Shown here one piece after another: positions 55,812-64,000 of a DNA stretch of 64,000 nt. Below the pieces are notes generated by a model, which was not told where the DNA came from, searched no databases, and saw nothing but the letters and a program-made list of their open reading frames with translations. The stretch comes from Archangium lansingense (GTDB lineage: Bacteria > Myxococcota > Myxococcia > Myxococcales > Myxococcaceae). Position 1 is the stretch's first letter. Every line of letters starts with the position of its first letter. Location of the stretch: positions 11,578,501-11,642,500 of the forward strand of contig NZ_JAPNKA010000001.1 in NCBI RefSeq assembly GCF_026626635.1. Direction: 5' to 3'. The position numbers were made by a program, and so were the translations under genes.

Positions 55812-56321
55812 ATGACGCTCACGGTCCTCCCCGTCTCTCCCGCGGAGCACACGCTCCTGCGCCACCTGTACCCGCTGTACCTGCACGACCTGAGCGAGTT
55901 CGGTAACAGCTACTCGCTGGATGCCGACGGCCTCTGGCAGCCCGACTACCTTCCCTACTGGCTCTCGGGGAAGGAGGGCTGTCACCCCATGCTCTTCCGG
56001 CTCGACGGCCGGCCCGCGGGCTTCGCCATGGTGGGCCAGGCGCCCTTCCCGTTCATGACTCCCGGGCGCGACTTCCACCTGTCCGAGTTCTTCGTGCTCC
56101 GCGGCGAGCGCCGGCACGGCGTGGGACGCAAGGCCGCGTTCGCCCTCTTCGACCGATTCCCGGGCACGTGGGAGTTGTCGCAGCTCTCCGCCAATCAGGC
56201 CGCCATCGCATTCTGGCGTCGCGTGATTGGTGAGTACATGGACGGGGCCTTCGAGGACACCACCCTCGACGGGGAGCCGGCCCAGGTGTTCGACAGCCGG
56301 AAGCGGAAGCAAATGGCTTAG
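55812..56321 (+). CDS. GNAT-family N-acetyltransferase
   Basis: A 169-residue acetyltransferase-like protein with the strand FHLSEFFVLRGERRHGVGRKAAFALF (about 95-120, acetyl-CoA loop R-R-H-G-V-G), then WELSQLSANQAAIAFWRRVIGEY. The N-terminal HLYPLYLHDLSEFG fits YopJ-unrelated small GNATs of the 'predicted acetyltransferase' type. Substrate unknown. It overlaps the convergent radical SAM gene by four bases. Confidence 0.8.
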   Translation: MTLTVLPVSPAEHTLLRHLYPLYLHDLSEFGNSYSLDADGLWQPDYLPYWLSGKEGCHPMLFRLDGRPAGFAMVGQAPFPFMTPGRDFHLSEFFVLRGERRHGVGRKAAFALFDRFPGTWELSQLSANQAAIAFWRRVIGEYMDGAFEDTTLDGEPAQVFDSRKRKQMA

Positions 56322-57601
56322 CGTCTGGGCTGGCGCCTCGCGGCGATTCCGTTCGCCAGGGCCACCTGCTGCTTCCAGTGACCGTAGAGCCGGCCCTGTG
56401 AGGCCAGCCGGTCCAATTCCTTCCGCGTCTCGTCATCCACCGAGCCCGGCGGTGCATCGCGATACGGTGTCCCCGGCAGCGGCATGAACGTGTGCCCGTG
56501 CACCTTCGCCCCGAGCTCCGACAACCTCTGCATCAGGGCCAGCGTCGCCCTCACGTCCTCCGGCGTCTCTCCCGGCAGCCCCAGGATGAAGTCCACGTTC
56601 GGCACGAAGCCCGCCTCCACCGCCAGGCTCGCCGCCCGCACCACCGTCTCCACGTCGTGCCCCCGGTGGCTCGCCTGCAGAATCCGCTCGCTCCCGGACT
56701 GGCCTCCGATGATGAGGTTGTCGTTGTCCACGTAGCGCTTGAGCAAGGCCAGCGCCTCGGGCGTCACGTGCTCCGGCCTCACCTCCGAGGGGAAGGTCCC
56801 GTAGAACACCCGCCCCCCAGGGCTCATCGCCTCGCGCACCGCCGCCAGCATCCGCTCGAGCGCCTCCAGGTTCACCGACTCGTCCGCCGTGCCGTACGAC
56901 ATGGACGTCGGCGTGATGAAGCGCACGTCCCGCTTGCCCGCCTCGCGCAACACCCGCGTCCAGCGCGCGATGTTCTCCACGCTCCGATGCCGGAACCGCG
57001 CCTTGTTCATGAACGGCGTCTGGCAGAACCGGCACGCGTAGATGCAGCCCCGCGTAATCTCGATGGCCCCAAACATCCTGTGCCTCGCCGCGAACGGCGG
57101 GTACGTGTCCATCACCACGCCCTCCCCACGCCCCTGCGACACCATCCGCCCGTCCACCAGCCTCGACATTCCCCGCGTCTGCTTCGGGTCCTCCCCGCGC
57201 ACCAGCCGGCCTAGCAGCTCCAGCAGCACGGGCTCTCCCTCGCCCACCGCCACCAGCTCGAAGCCCCCTCGCAACGTCTGCTCCGTCTCCGCCGTGGCGT
57301 GCACCCCACCCGCGATGCACAGCACCTCACGGCCCTCCAGCCGCTCCCGCAGCCAGGCCAGCTCCTCCACCGCGCCGGGGAAGCTCGCCGAGTAGAACGA
57401 CCACGCCACCACCACCCGGTACCCCGCGTCGTGGCACTCGCGCACCGCGGCCAGCAGCGACTCCCGGTCCCTCGGGAAGCGCAGGGCCACGTCCTGCCCC
57501 ACCGCATCCGCCTCCACCGCCCCCGCGAGGACGGTGAGCGCGTACTTGCCCGGGTACTGGTAGCTCAGGACCAGCGCGACCTTGTTCTTCGTGGACGGCA
57601 T
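56318..57601 (-). CDS. B12-binding-domain radical SAM protein
   Basis: A 427-residue protein. The N-terminal third is a cobalamin-binding-like Rossmann domain (VVVAWSFYSASF, VLCIAGGVHATAE, VAVGEGEP). The radical SAM cluster C-x3-C-x2-C is RGCIYACRFCQ (about 188-198), followed by the SAM-binding RFITPTSMSYG and VDFILGLPGETPEDV. It resembles the MJ_1487-type family of uncharacterised enzymes. Reaction unknown; a methyl transfer or rearrangement is likely for the class. Start ATG 57601 has a GGGGAG directly before it, too close for good initiation, so the start is uncertain. Confidence 0.85.
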   Translation of the reverse strand: MPSTKNKVALVLSYQYPGKYALTVLAGAVEADAVGQDVALRFPRDRESLLAAVRECHDAGYRVVVAWSFYSASFPGAVEELAWLRERLEGREVLCIAGGVHATAETEQTLRGGFELVAVGEGEPVLLELLGRLVRGEDPKQTRGMSRLVDGRMVSQGRGEGVVMDTYPPFAARHRMFGAIEITRGCIYACRFCQTPFMNKARFRHRSVENIARWTRVLREAGKRDVRFITPTSMSYGTADESVNLEALERMLAAVREAMSPGGRVFYGTFPSEVRPEHVTPEALALLKRYVDNDNLIIGGQSGSERILQASHRGHDVETVVRAASLAVEAGFVPNVDFILGLPGETPEDVRATLALMQRLSELGAKVHGHTFMPLPGTPYRDAPPGSVDDETRKELDRLASQGRLYGHWKQQVALANGIAARRQPRR

Positions 57602-57680
57602 CTCCCCTGAAAACCAACATGGGCCCCCCTCGTCAAGAGGCCGCCCGCTCACTCCAGGGACGTCCGGCCAGGAGCTCGGC

Positions 57681-59000
57681 TCAGTTCCGCGGCCGAGCCA
57701 GTGACGAGCGGGCTCCAGCGAAGGGCATCACCCCCGGCACGAGGTCCGAGGGCAGCTCCAGTCCCTCGGGGGACCCGCTCCGCCGCGTCGAGCCGGACCT
57801 CGTCAAGACACCCGACAGGCCCCGTCCCGCGCCACCCCGGGGCGCGCGCTCCAGCTCGAGCATCTCGGCCAACAGGCGGCGGTACCCCTCCAGCCCAAAG
57901 GAGCGCAGCTGCGCGTGGAGGGCCAGCGCACTCGGAGCCTCCAATGCGCGCAGGCCCACCAGCCGGAGCTCCGCGCCGTTCCCAAGCAGGAAGAGACCCG
58001 CGGGGTACGAGGCCCGCCCCAACCACCGGAAGTCCAGGCCCACCGAGTCCGCCAGGTGCAGGTGTCGCAGCCGCGTCCGCAGCCGCGTGAGCTCCTCCTG
58101 CACCGGGGTCTCGAAGCCGAGCGGGTTGTCCTGGAGGTCATAGCCGTTGAAGACGCAGTAGAGGCCACCCCACGCCGCATCCGCGTGCAGGTGCACGGGC
58201 TGCAACCCGTACTGCGTGGTGACAGAGTCCGCGACCTCACGCAGCTCCTTCACGTCGTCGAAGGTGGGGCAGCCCTCAGCCCCCGTGGAGGCCACCACGT
58301 AGAGGGGCACGTCCCCGCCCGAGGCGACGGCCAACATCTTCGTGCGCAGATCCGCGGCGGCCATGGTGCCGTCCTCGCACGTCCTCACGCGAATGAGGTG
58401 GTAGCTGCCAAGCCCCGTGGTCTCCACCGCCTCGAGCAGGGAGTCCTCCATCCCCTCCGAGACAAAGCAGTAGAGGTTGCGCGGCACGCCCTTCCTCCGA
58501 GCCTCCGGCGCATGCTTCGCGATGGCCACGCGCAATCCCGCCAGCACCGCCGCCCGCGCGCCCGACGTGATGCGGCCTCCGCTCCGCTCCTCGTCATAGC
58601 CCACCACTCGCGACACCATGGCGGCCACGCGCGACTCCGCCTCATCCGCCCGAAGGCCCTCGTCGCGCCGCGCCTCACCGCTGCTCGCGAGCACCGTGGC
58701 CACGGCCCCGATCATCCCAGACAGGTTCAGGCCAGATGCCGTGCCCCTCATCAGGTGCCGCAGCTGCTCCACGACCAACTCCGGGCTTTCACCCCGCGCT
58801 GGCAGCTCGCGCGGATCCACTCGGCGCCCATCATCGAGCGTGCTCGTCCGCTGCCACTCCTGCGCGAGCACGGCCGACTCACGTGTCGTGTCTACCGGCA
58901 CGGCGAGCCGCTCGAGCAGACTCAGCAACAATCGCTGCTGCTCCGGGGTACAGCCCTCGGGGGAAAACAGGCGCGCCAGTGCGGGAAGAGACGGATTCAT
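57681..59000 (-). CDS. Group II PLP decarboxylase-like protein lacking the catalytic lysine
   Basis: A 439-residue relative of glutamate/tyrosine/aromatic-amino-acid decarboxylases. Kept: the cofactor aspartate motif LHADAAWGG (about 273-281), a Gly-rich TGAEGCPTFDD strand, and the following ADSVGLDFRWLGRASYPAG. In that last motif the family has D-x-H-K-W with the PLP lysine; here it is D-F-R-W, so the Schiff-base residue is Arg. It should therefore not bind PLP covalently and may be a pseudoenzyme. The C-terminal 60 residues are low complexity. Start ATG 59000; ATG 59015 also possible. Confidence 0.75.
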   Translation of the reverse strand: MNPSLPALARLFSPEGCTPEQQRLLLSLLERLAVPVDTTRESAVLAQEWQRTSTLDDGRRVDPRELPARGESPELVVEQLRHLMRGTASGLNLSGMIGAVATVLASSGEARRDEGLRADEAESRVAAMVSRVVGYDEERSGGRITSGARAAVLAGLRVAIAKHAPEARRKGVPRNLYCFVSEGMEDSLLEAVETTGLGSYHLIRVRTCEDGTMAAADLRTKMLAVASGGDVPLYVVASTGAEGCPTFDDVKELREVADSVTTQYGLQPVHLHADAAWGGLYCVFNGYDLQDNPLGFETPVQEELTRLRTRLRHLHLADSVGLDFRWLGRASYPAGLFLLGNGAELRLVGLRALEAPSALALHAQLRSFGLEGYRRLLAEMLELERAPRGGAGRGLSGVLTRSGSTRRSGSPEGLELPSDLVPGVMPFAGARSSLARPRN

Positions 59001-59316
59001 TGAAGGGCGGCGCATGTACCGGCCGCACGCTCCGCTGTCGAGTGACGAATGATTGACACACACGTATGTGAATTACGCACTTCTGACTTCTGAGAGGGCG
59101 GATGCACCTGCTCCACTCGCAGCGTGTCCTGCGCCCGTGGCCGCTCGCACTCCGCGTCCCGGCTCCATTCGCCACACAGTCCACCCTTGGCGAAGCAACG
59201 TTCGAAGCGACTCCACAACACGGCGTAGGCGCAGTGCACACGGGCGAACGCCCTTCCCGATTCCGTGTGCGGCCAGGATGTGGGTGGAATACCCTCACCG
59301 CCCCCAGGGGGATTTC
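59001..59316. other. 316-base divergent intergenic region
   Basis: Between the PLP-like gene (leftward) and the Rieske gene (rightward). It has a short AT-richer patch (59045-59085) with a TTGACA (59053-59058) and an imperfect CACACGTATGTG dyad (59059-59070). I see no RNA gene or convincing -10 box. Confidence 0.3.
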
Positions 59317-60465
59317 ATGGACCACGCGACCCAGGTCGAGCTCATCCGGCGCATCCAGGAGCATCTGCGCACGGGCACCACGCACATGGAGGCCGAGGAG
59401 TCGCGCATCCCCGTAGAGGCCTACCTGCGCGCGGAGCGGCTGGAAGCGGAGCGGGAGCTGCTCTTCCAGCGCCGCCCCCTGCTGGTGGCGCACCGCTCGC
59501 AACTGCCCGAGGCAGGGGACTACCTCACCCACGACGCGAGTGGCCTGCCGCTGCTCCTGTGCCGCACGCCCTTGGGAGAACCGGCCGCCTTCCTCAACGT
59601 CTGCCGTCACCGGGGGACGCGGCTGGTGGAGGAGGCGTGTGGCCGACACAAGCACGCCTTCGTCTGCCCCTACCACGGCTGGACGTATGACACCGAGGGC
59701 AGCCTGCGCGCGGTGCCCCACGAGGCGGGCTTCCCCAGCCGCCCCTCCGAGTCCGTGGGACTGGCGCGCGTATCCGTCGCGGAGCGCTTCGGCTTCCTCT
59801 GGGCCCAGGGCCGTAAGGACTCGCGCTTCGCCGCGGATGCCTTCCTATCGCCCCTCGCTGCCGAGCTCGCCAGCTACCGGCTGGAGACGCACGTGGTGTA
59901 CCGGCCCCAGCGCTTCGAGCTGAAGCTCAACTGGAAGCTCGCCATCGAGCTCTTCCTCGAGGCCTACCACGTGCGCAACGCGCACCGGACCTCCATCTAC
60001 CCGCTCTTCATCGACAACGTGGGGCTGATGGATCGGCTGGCGCCCCACCAGCGGTGCGTCTTCCCCAAGCGCACCCTGCGCGACCTGGCGGGCACTCCCG
60101 AGGAGACGTGGCGGCTGCGCCAGCACGCCAACATCCTCTACTTCATCTTCCCCAACACGCTGATGCTGGTGCTCGAGGACCACGTCAACATCACCACCGT
60201 GTTCCCGCTGGAGTTGGATCGGACGGACTTCCGCACCTTCACGCTCATCCCCGAGGCGCCCGCCAACGAGAAGGCCTTCCGGCACTGGGACGAGCATGTG
60301 GACCTGCTCATGGACTCGGTGCGGGAGGACATCCACCTGGGCGAGTCCATCCAGCGCGGGCTGCGCTCGGGCGCCAACGCCGCACTGCGCCTGGCCCGCT
60401 TCGAGCACGGCCTGCGCTACTTCCACGAGGCCGTGGAGCAGGCACTCGGGGGCCGCGGCCAGTAG
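59317..60465 (+). CDS. Rieske-type ring-hydroxylating oxygenase, alpha-subunit-like
   Basis: A 382-residue protein. The Rieske [2Fe-2S] motif C-x-H...C-x2-H is NVCRHRGT...CPYHGWTYD (about 102-128). The catalytic mononuclear-iron site is LEAYHVRNAHR (His-x4-His, about 218-228) with a later Asp/Glu. This is the alpha-subunit layout of aromatic or amine-type Rieske oxygenases (choline monooxygenase-like group). No beta subunit, reductase or ferredoxin of the matching type is next to it; a 3Fe-4S/4Fe-4S ferredoxin lies 1.3 kb away. GGGGGA precedes ATG 59317. Confidence 0.88.
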   Translation: MDHATQVELIRRIQEHLRTGTTHMEAEESRIPVEAYLRAERLEAERELLFQRRPLLVAHRSQLPEAGDYLTHDASGLPLLLCRTPLGEPAAFLNVCRHRGTRLVEEACGRHKHAFVCPYHGWTYDTEGSLRAVPHEAGFPSRPSESVGLARVSVAERFGFLWAQGRKDSRFAADAFLSPLAAELASYRLETHVVYRPQRFELKLNWKLAIELFLEAYHVRNAHRTSIYPLFIDNVGLMDRLAPHQRCVFPKRTLRDLAGTPEETWRLRQHANILYFIFPNTLMLVLEDHVNITTVFPLELDRTDFRTFTLIPEAPANEKAFRHWDEHVDLLMDSVREDIHLGESIQRGLRSGANAALRLARFEHGLRYFHEAVEQALGGRGQ

Positions 60466-60502
60466 AGCGCCGCGGACCCACGAGCCGGTACAACGTTCGT
60501 GC

Positions 60503-61759
60503 TCAGACCGTCGGGTTGAGCTGGACCTTGAGCGACTCCATCTTGCGAATCACCGGGTGCTGCCCGAACGAGGGCTGCCCCAGGAGCTTCATCTCCGGGA
60601 AGCGGCGCAGGAAGGCGCCCACGGCGAGCTGCACCTCCAGCCGCGCCAGGTTCGCCCCGAGGCAGTAGTGGGCCCCGTGACCAAAGGCGATGCTCGCGTT
60701 GGTGTTGCGCCGCACGTCGAAGACCTCGGCCTTGTCGAACGTGGCCGAGTCCCGCAGCGCGCTGCCCAGCATGACCAGGAGCATCTGGCCCTTCTTGATC
60801 GTCGCCCCGCCCATCTCCACGTCCTCGAGGGCGTAGCGCGCGATGCCCATCTTCCCGAAGTTGTCGTGGCGGAGCACCTCTTCGATGGTGTTGCGCAGCA
60901 GGTCGGGCTCGGCCCTCACCTGTGCGAGCACCTCGGGACGATGGAGCACGTTGTAGATGGTGAAGGCGATCAGGTGGACGGTGGTCTCGAAGCCTCCCAC
61001 GATGAGCGCGGACGCCAGGGCAAGCAGCTCCCCCTTGTTGAGCCGCTCCCCCTGCTCCTCGGTCTGGATGAGGGTGGTGAGGATGTCGTTCTCCAAGGGG
61101 GCGTTGCGCCGGTCCTCGATCGTCGCCTTGACGAGCTCGATGCCCTCACGCATGTCGGCGCGCAGGCCGTCCAGCTCCTGGGGGTTCACCATGCCGGGGA
61201 GGAAGCACTTCACCACGGCGTCCGTGAAACGCAGGAACAACTCCTCGCGGCCCTTGGGCATCTTCAGCATGGAGCCGATCACCCGGGCGGGAATCTTCTC
61301 CGCGAAGTCGAGCGTCACGTCGATGGTGCCCTTGGCGGCGGCCGCGTCGAGCACATCCTCGACGATGGCTTGAATCTCCGGCTTCAGCCGCTCGATGGCG
61401 CGCGGGGTGAGCGCCGGGCTGACGAGCTTGCGCACCCGGGCATGGTCCTGGTTGGCCAGCGAGAACAGCCCGTATTTGTTCAACTCCTCGAGCTCGGGGA
61501 TGAGCACGGCCGAGCCCAGCACCGAAGCGAACTCCCACTCGCTCCGGTCGGCGGTGAACCGCTTGCTGTCACGGAGCACGGCGACGGCGTCGTCATACCG
61601 GCTGAGGAGCCAGGCACGCCCCGCGGGCCAGTACTGGAGCTGCGCCTCGGCCCGCAACTTCTCGAGCGCGGGGTACGGGTTCTGGTCGTACCCGGGGGCG
61701 TACGGGTTGAAGTCAGCGGCCGGGCGGGCCGCGCTCTGATTCGTCTCGTTGGGCTGCAT
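60503..61759 (-). CDS. Cytochrome P450
   Basis: A 418-residue class I soluble P450. The heme-cysteine loop is FGHGAHYCLGANLARLE (about 350-366); the I-helix oxygen-binding motif is IVGGFETT (about 243-250, with Glu where many have Asp); the ExxR of the K helix is EEVLR (about 285-289). Electrons probably come from the ferredoxin encoded just upstream. AGGAAGGA precedes ATG 61759. Substrate unknown; many such myxobacterial P450s act in secondary metabolism or fatty acid/steroid hydroxylation. Confidence 0.95.
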   Translation of the reverse strand: MQPNETNQSAARPAADFNPYAPGYDQNPYPALEKLRAEAQLQYWPAGRAWLLSRYDDAVAVLRDSKRFTADRSEWEFASVLGSAVLIPELEELNKYGLFSLANQDHARVRKLVSPALTPRAIERLKPEIQAIVEDVLDAAAAKGTIDVTLDFAEKIPARVIGSMLKMPKGREELFLRFTDAVVKCFLPGMVNPQELDGLRADMREGIELVKATIEDRRNAPLENDILTTLIQTEEQGERLNKGELLALASALIVGGFETTVHLIAFTIYNVLHRPEVLAQVRAEPDLLRNTIEEVLRHDNFGKMGIARYALEDVEMGGATIKKGQMLLVMLGSALRDSATFDKAEVFDVRRNTNASIAFGHGAHYCLGANLARLEVQLAVGAFLRRFPEMKLLGQPSFGQHPVIRKMESLKVQLNPTV

Positions 61760-61806
61760 GAATCGGTCCTTCCTGTGTTGGGGGAATGACGACGGGTGAC
61801 CCAGAC

Positions 61807-62001
61807 TCAATCCTTGGAGAGCGAGAGCGCCTGACGCGGGCAGTCGCGCACGGCCTGCTCCACCTTGGCGCGCAGCTCGGGCGTCACGTTCTCGACGAGC
61901 ACGTGCAGCTGGTCCTTCTCATCGAGGTTGAACGCCTCGGAGGCAGCGCGCACGCAGACGCCATTGGCTTCACAGCGATCCCAATCGACCACGATCTTCA
62001 T
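61807..62001 (-). CDS. 3Fe-4S-type ferredoxin, P450 redox partner
   Basis: A 64-residue ferredoxin with WDRCEANGVCVRAA (C-x5-C) and VRDCPRQAL (third Cys followed by Pro), the pattern of 3Fe-4S P450 ferredoxins. GGAG-type site before ATG 62001. It is 47 bases upstream of the P450 start on the same strand, and 33 bases after the mug stop, so mug, ferredoxin and P450 are likely co-transcribed. Confidence 0.92.
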   Translation of the reverse strand: MKIVVDWDRCEANGVCVRAASEAFNLDEKDQLHVLVENVTPELRAKVEQAVRDCPRQALSLSKD

Positions 62002-62034
62002 GTTGTTGCTCTCCTGGTGATCAGGTTTTCAAGA

Positions 62035-62646
62035 CTACGGGCGCGACGTGTCCACGGCCAGCCGTAGTTCAAGGAACAGCCGCGCCAGGTCCTCGGGCCG
62101 GTAGTGCGCGTTCAACCCACTCGGATTGGGGAGCACCCAGACGCGAGCACCGCCCAGCGACTCCGGCTGGGGGCCCAGTGAAGCCTTGGGGTGTCCAAAG
62201 GCCGTGCGCCAGGCGCCAATCCCCAGCACCGCCAGACACTGGGGACGATAGCGCCGCACCTTTGCCTCCAACCGCCGCCCGCCCTCGGCCAGCTCCTCAG
62301 CCGTCAGCACGTCCGCGGACACCGTGGCCCGGTCCACCACGTTGGTGATGCCGTACCCGAGCGTGAGCAGCTCCTCCTGCTCGGAGGGCGCCAACAGGCG
62401 GCCCGTGAAGCCCGAGGCCTGCAACGCCGGCCAGAAGCGGTTGCCCGGCCGCGCGAAGTGGTAGCCCACCACGGCGGAGTACACGCTGGGGTTGATGCCA
62501 CAGAAGAGGATCCTCAACCCGGGCGCGATGAGGTCCGGCATGTGGCGCCCCACCGCGGCGAGCAACTGGTCCTTCGTGGGCCTGCGAGGTGACTTCAGAC
62601 GTTCCTCCCGTGACCTGAACCTATACCGTCTCTCCCGCCATGGCAT
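62035..62646 (-). CDS. mug: G/U mismatch-specific DNA glycosylase
   Basis: A 203-residue uracil-DNA-glycosylase-family protein that removes U or T from G mismatches. Signature GINPS (about 47-51) and the C-terminal LPNPSGLNAHYR (about 178-189) match Mug/TDG. YHFARPGNRFWPAL also fits the family. Start ATG 62646 is chosen for length; ATG 62664 is also in frame. It precedes the ferredoxin gene closely although it has no functional tie to it. Confidence 0.88.
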   Translation of the reverse strand: MPWRERRYRFRSREERLKSPRRPTKDQLLAAVGRHMPDLIAPGLRILFCGINPSVYSAVVGYHFARPGNRFWPALQASGFTGRLLAPSEQEELLTLGYGITNVVDRATVSADVLTAEELAEGGRRLEAKVRRYRPQCLAVLGIGAWRTAFGHPKASLGPQPESLGGARVWVLPNPSGLNAHYRPEDLARLFLELRLAVDTSRP

Positions 62647-62728
62647 TCCCGCCGGAAGGTACAACGGTGGACGGGAGCCCCACGGGGCACCCCTCCCCTG
62701 CCCGGCGGATGGCTACATTCCTCCCACC

Positions 62729-63031
62729 ATGCGCTCCCTCGACTTGAAGGACGGGCCCATCGCCTCCGTGCTGGTCGCCGACGAATTCGCCTCGACCCAG
62801 AGCGACAGCCTGGACGTCGTGGTCCGCCTGCGGGATGGCCGGCGCTTCGGCCTTACCCTCTTCACCCTCGAGCACCTGCGACGTCAGCTCGACCAGGCGC
62901 TCTCCTTCGTCACCCCCGGGATGCTCCTCGTGAAGCACTTCTCCGACGAGGCCGTCCTCGACGCGGTGCGCTCGGCCGTGAGCCAGGACATCGAGCGGCT
63001 CGGCGTGCTGCAGCCGCTCATCAACCAATAG
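62729..63031 (+). CDS. Conserved small protein of unknown function
   Basis: A 100-residue protein with SLDVVVRLRDGRRFGLTLFTLEHL, FVTPGMLLVKHFSDEAVLDAV and ending with helices. The pattern (two strands, helix, strand, helices) is compact and globular. No known family recognised, no signal or membrane helix. It is divergent from mug, with 82 bases between the two starts. Confidence 0.65.
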   Translation: MRSLDLKDGPIASVLVADEFASTQSDSLDVVVRLRDGRRFGLTLFTLEHLRRQLDQALSFVTPGMLLVKHFSDEAVLDAVRSAVSQDIERLGVLQPLINQ

Positions 63032-63046
63032 GCGCCCGGCCGCGGC

Positions 63047-64000
63047 TCACGCCTCCTTCGCGAGCGCCGCGAGCTGCTCCCACACCGCGCGCACGTGCCG
63101 CTCCTCGGTGCGCGGGGAGCCGATGGCCATGCGCAACACGTAGCGCGCGGGCGCTCCGTCCACCCCGGGCAACACAGTGTGGGTAAGGAAGGCCTTGCCG
63201 CCCGCGTTCAGCCGGTCCAGCAGTTGGCGATTGCGCGCGTCCGTGGCCGCGGGTGCCTCGCCGGGGGCGGGCCTCAGCCGGAAGCACACCAGCGCCAGCG
63301 AGCGTGGCGTGGACAGCTCGAAGCGCTCATCCGCCTCCACCCAGGACGCGAATAGCTCCGCCTGTCGCACGTGCTCGCGAATGTAGGCCCGCAGGCCCTT
63401 CGCCCCGTAGTGGCGCAGCACGAACCACAGCTTCAGCGCCCGGAAGCGACGGCCAAGCGGAACCTGCCAGTCCCGGTAGTCGATGACCGCGCCGCTCGCG
63501 GTGGCCGCGTTGCGCAGGTACTCGGGCATGACGCTCAGCGCGTCCAGCAGGGCCTTGCGCTCGCGCGTGTAGAAGGCATTGCAGTCGAAGTTGGTGAGCA
63601 GCCACTTGTGCGGGTTGAAGGCGAAGGAGTCCACGGCCTCCAGGCCCTCCAACATGGCGCGGTGCTCGGGGCAGACGAGCGCCGAGCCTGCCCACGCCGC
63701 GTCCACGTGCAGCCAGCCACCCGAAGCGGTGAAACCTGTGCGCTCCAGCACCTCGCTGATGGCGCGCACCGGGTCCATGGCACCCGAGGAGGTGGTGCCC
63801 AACGACGCGCACACGAAGAAGGGCTGGCGGCCAGCGGCCAGGTCCTCGCGGATGGCCTGCTCCAGCACCTCCGGGCGCAGGGCATAGGTGCCGTCCGTGC
63901 CGAGCTGCCGCAGGTGGACGTCGTCTGAAACGCCGCGCACCACGCCGGACAGCATGGCCGCCTTCAACACGGACGAGTGCGCCTGCGTGGAGGTATAGGC
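63047..64000 (-). CDS. PLP-dependent decarboxylase, C-terminal part (continues beyond window)
   Basis: The last 317 residues of a group II aromatic-L-amino-acid/tyrosine decarboxylase-like enzyme. The reading frame is open to base 64000. Seen: YTSTQAHSSV (substrate region), ASLGTTSSGAMDP, WLHVDAAWAGSA (PLP Asp), and FNPHKWLLTNFDCN with the catalytic Lys present. YRDWQVPLGRRFRALKLWFVLRHYG is the conserved C-terminal block. Compare the leftward paralog at 57681-59000, which has Arg at this lysine. Product amine unknown. Confidence 0.92.
   Translation of the reverse strand, partial: AYTSTQAHSSVLKAAMLSGVVRGVSDDVHLRQLGTDGTYALRPEVLEQAIREDLAAGRQPFFVCASLGTTSSGAMDPVRAISEVLERTGFTASGGWLHVDAAWAGSALVCPEHRAMLEGLEAVDSFAFNPHKWLLTNFDCNAFYTRERKALLDALSVMPEYLRNAATASGAVIDYRDWQVPLGRRFRALKLWFVLRHYGAKGLRAYIREHVRQAELFASWVEADERFELSTPRSLALVCFRLRPAPGEAPAATDARNRQLLDRLNAGGKAFLTHTVLPGVDGAPARYVLRMAIGSPRTEERHVRAVWEQLAALAKEA

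Noticed and set aside
51593..55852. 1419-codon open frame antisense to the repeat lipoprotein
   Set aside because: It arises from GC-rich third positions and repeats on the opposite strand; its translation is Gly/Arg/Val/Ala low-complexity with no motif.
59053..59316. Upstream extension of the Rieske protein
   Set aside because: The frame is open to 59053 but lacks conserved sequence; ATG 59317 has a good ribosome-binding site and family-like length.

Overview
The window is a very GC-rich, gene-dense, almost entirely coding stretch of a bacterial chromosome. It is most consistent with a myxobacterium of the Cystobacterineae (Archangium/Cystobacter/Myxococcus type). Evidence: codon use is strongly G/C at third positions; lipoproteins are abundant; one exported enzyme ends in a MYXO-CTERM-like tail (Cys, membrane helix, Arg cluster); and the retron reverse transcriptase and msr-msd resemble the long-stem myxobacterial retrons. 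I see no rRNA, tRNA, CRISPR array, insertion sequence or prophage. All family assignments come from motifs read by eye.

Layout. 1-1551: arginine biosynthesis (argC, then argB, which runs off the left edge). 1763-7860: unlinked housekeeping genes (GNAT, NTF2-like protein, aldo/keto reductase, endonuclease III, phospholipase-D-type synthase, a membrane-anchored repeat protein, a GAF protein). 8057-16368: a leftward retron operon. Its order of transcription is WGR/beta-propeller protein, WGR-HEAT/ARM protein, SWIM zinc-finger protein, a 230-nt msr-msd RNA with perfect a1/a2 inverted repeats, retron reverse transcriptase, and a small one-helix membrane protein. This is the most interesting system here. 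Its RT + SWIM + ARM core matches what I recall as the type XIII retrons; the leading WGR-propeller gene and the trailing membrane protein may be additional parts. 16500-17642: two lipoproteins, one carrying a complete JAMM metalloprotease motif. 17954-22253: three genes joined by ATGA overlaps (Hsp70-like protein, a J-domain-like protein without HPD, a membrane protein with a helical cytoplasmic part).

22288-33788: acyl-CoA ligase, a secreted Cys-rich peptide, signal peptidase I, a Pro-rich repeat protein, a BON/SRPBCC membrane protein, lipoprotein nucleotidase and hydrolase, ClpP, a single-HKD PLD protein, and a D-amino-acid lyase coupled to a DUF1905 protein with a histone-like tail. 34088-36403: an unusual single-chain EutB-EutC ethanolamine ammonia-lyase with a Tat/lipoprotein signal. 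36571-42409: exported GH88 enzyme with a duplicated C-terminal domain, DJ-1/PfpI protein, a 56-residue zinc ribbon, fumarase, MOSC and PspC proteins. 42662-45669: the glyoxylate shunt pair aceB-aceA. 45745-50201: a YhaO/YhaN-type nuclease-ATPase pair. 50414-55720: a 1768-residue lipoprotein with 14 tandem repeats of about 86 residues. 55812-64000: GNAT, B12-binding radical SAM protein, a PLP decarboxylase-like protein that has lost its lysine, Rieske oxygenase, Mug glycosylase - ferredoxin - P450, a small unknown, and an intact PLP decarboxylase running off the right edge.

A family of short palindromic intergenic repeats (core CTCTCCC...GGGAGAGGG) occurs at least six times, always between genes.
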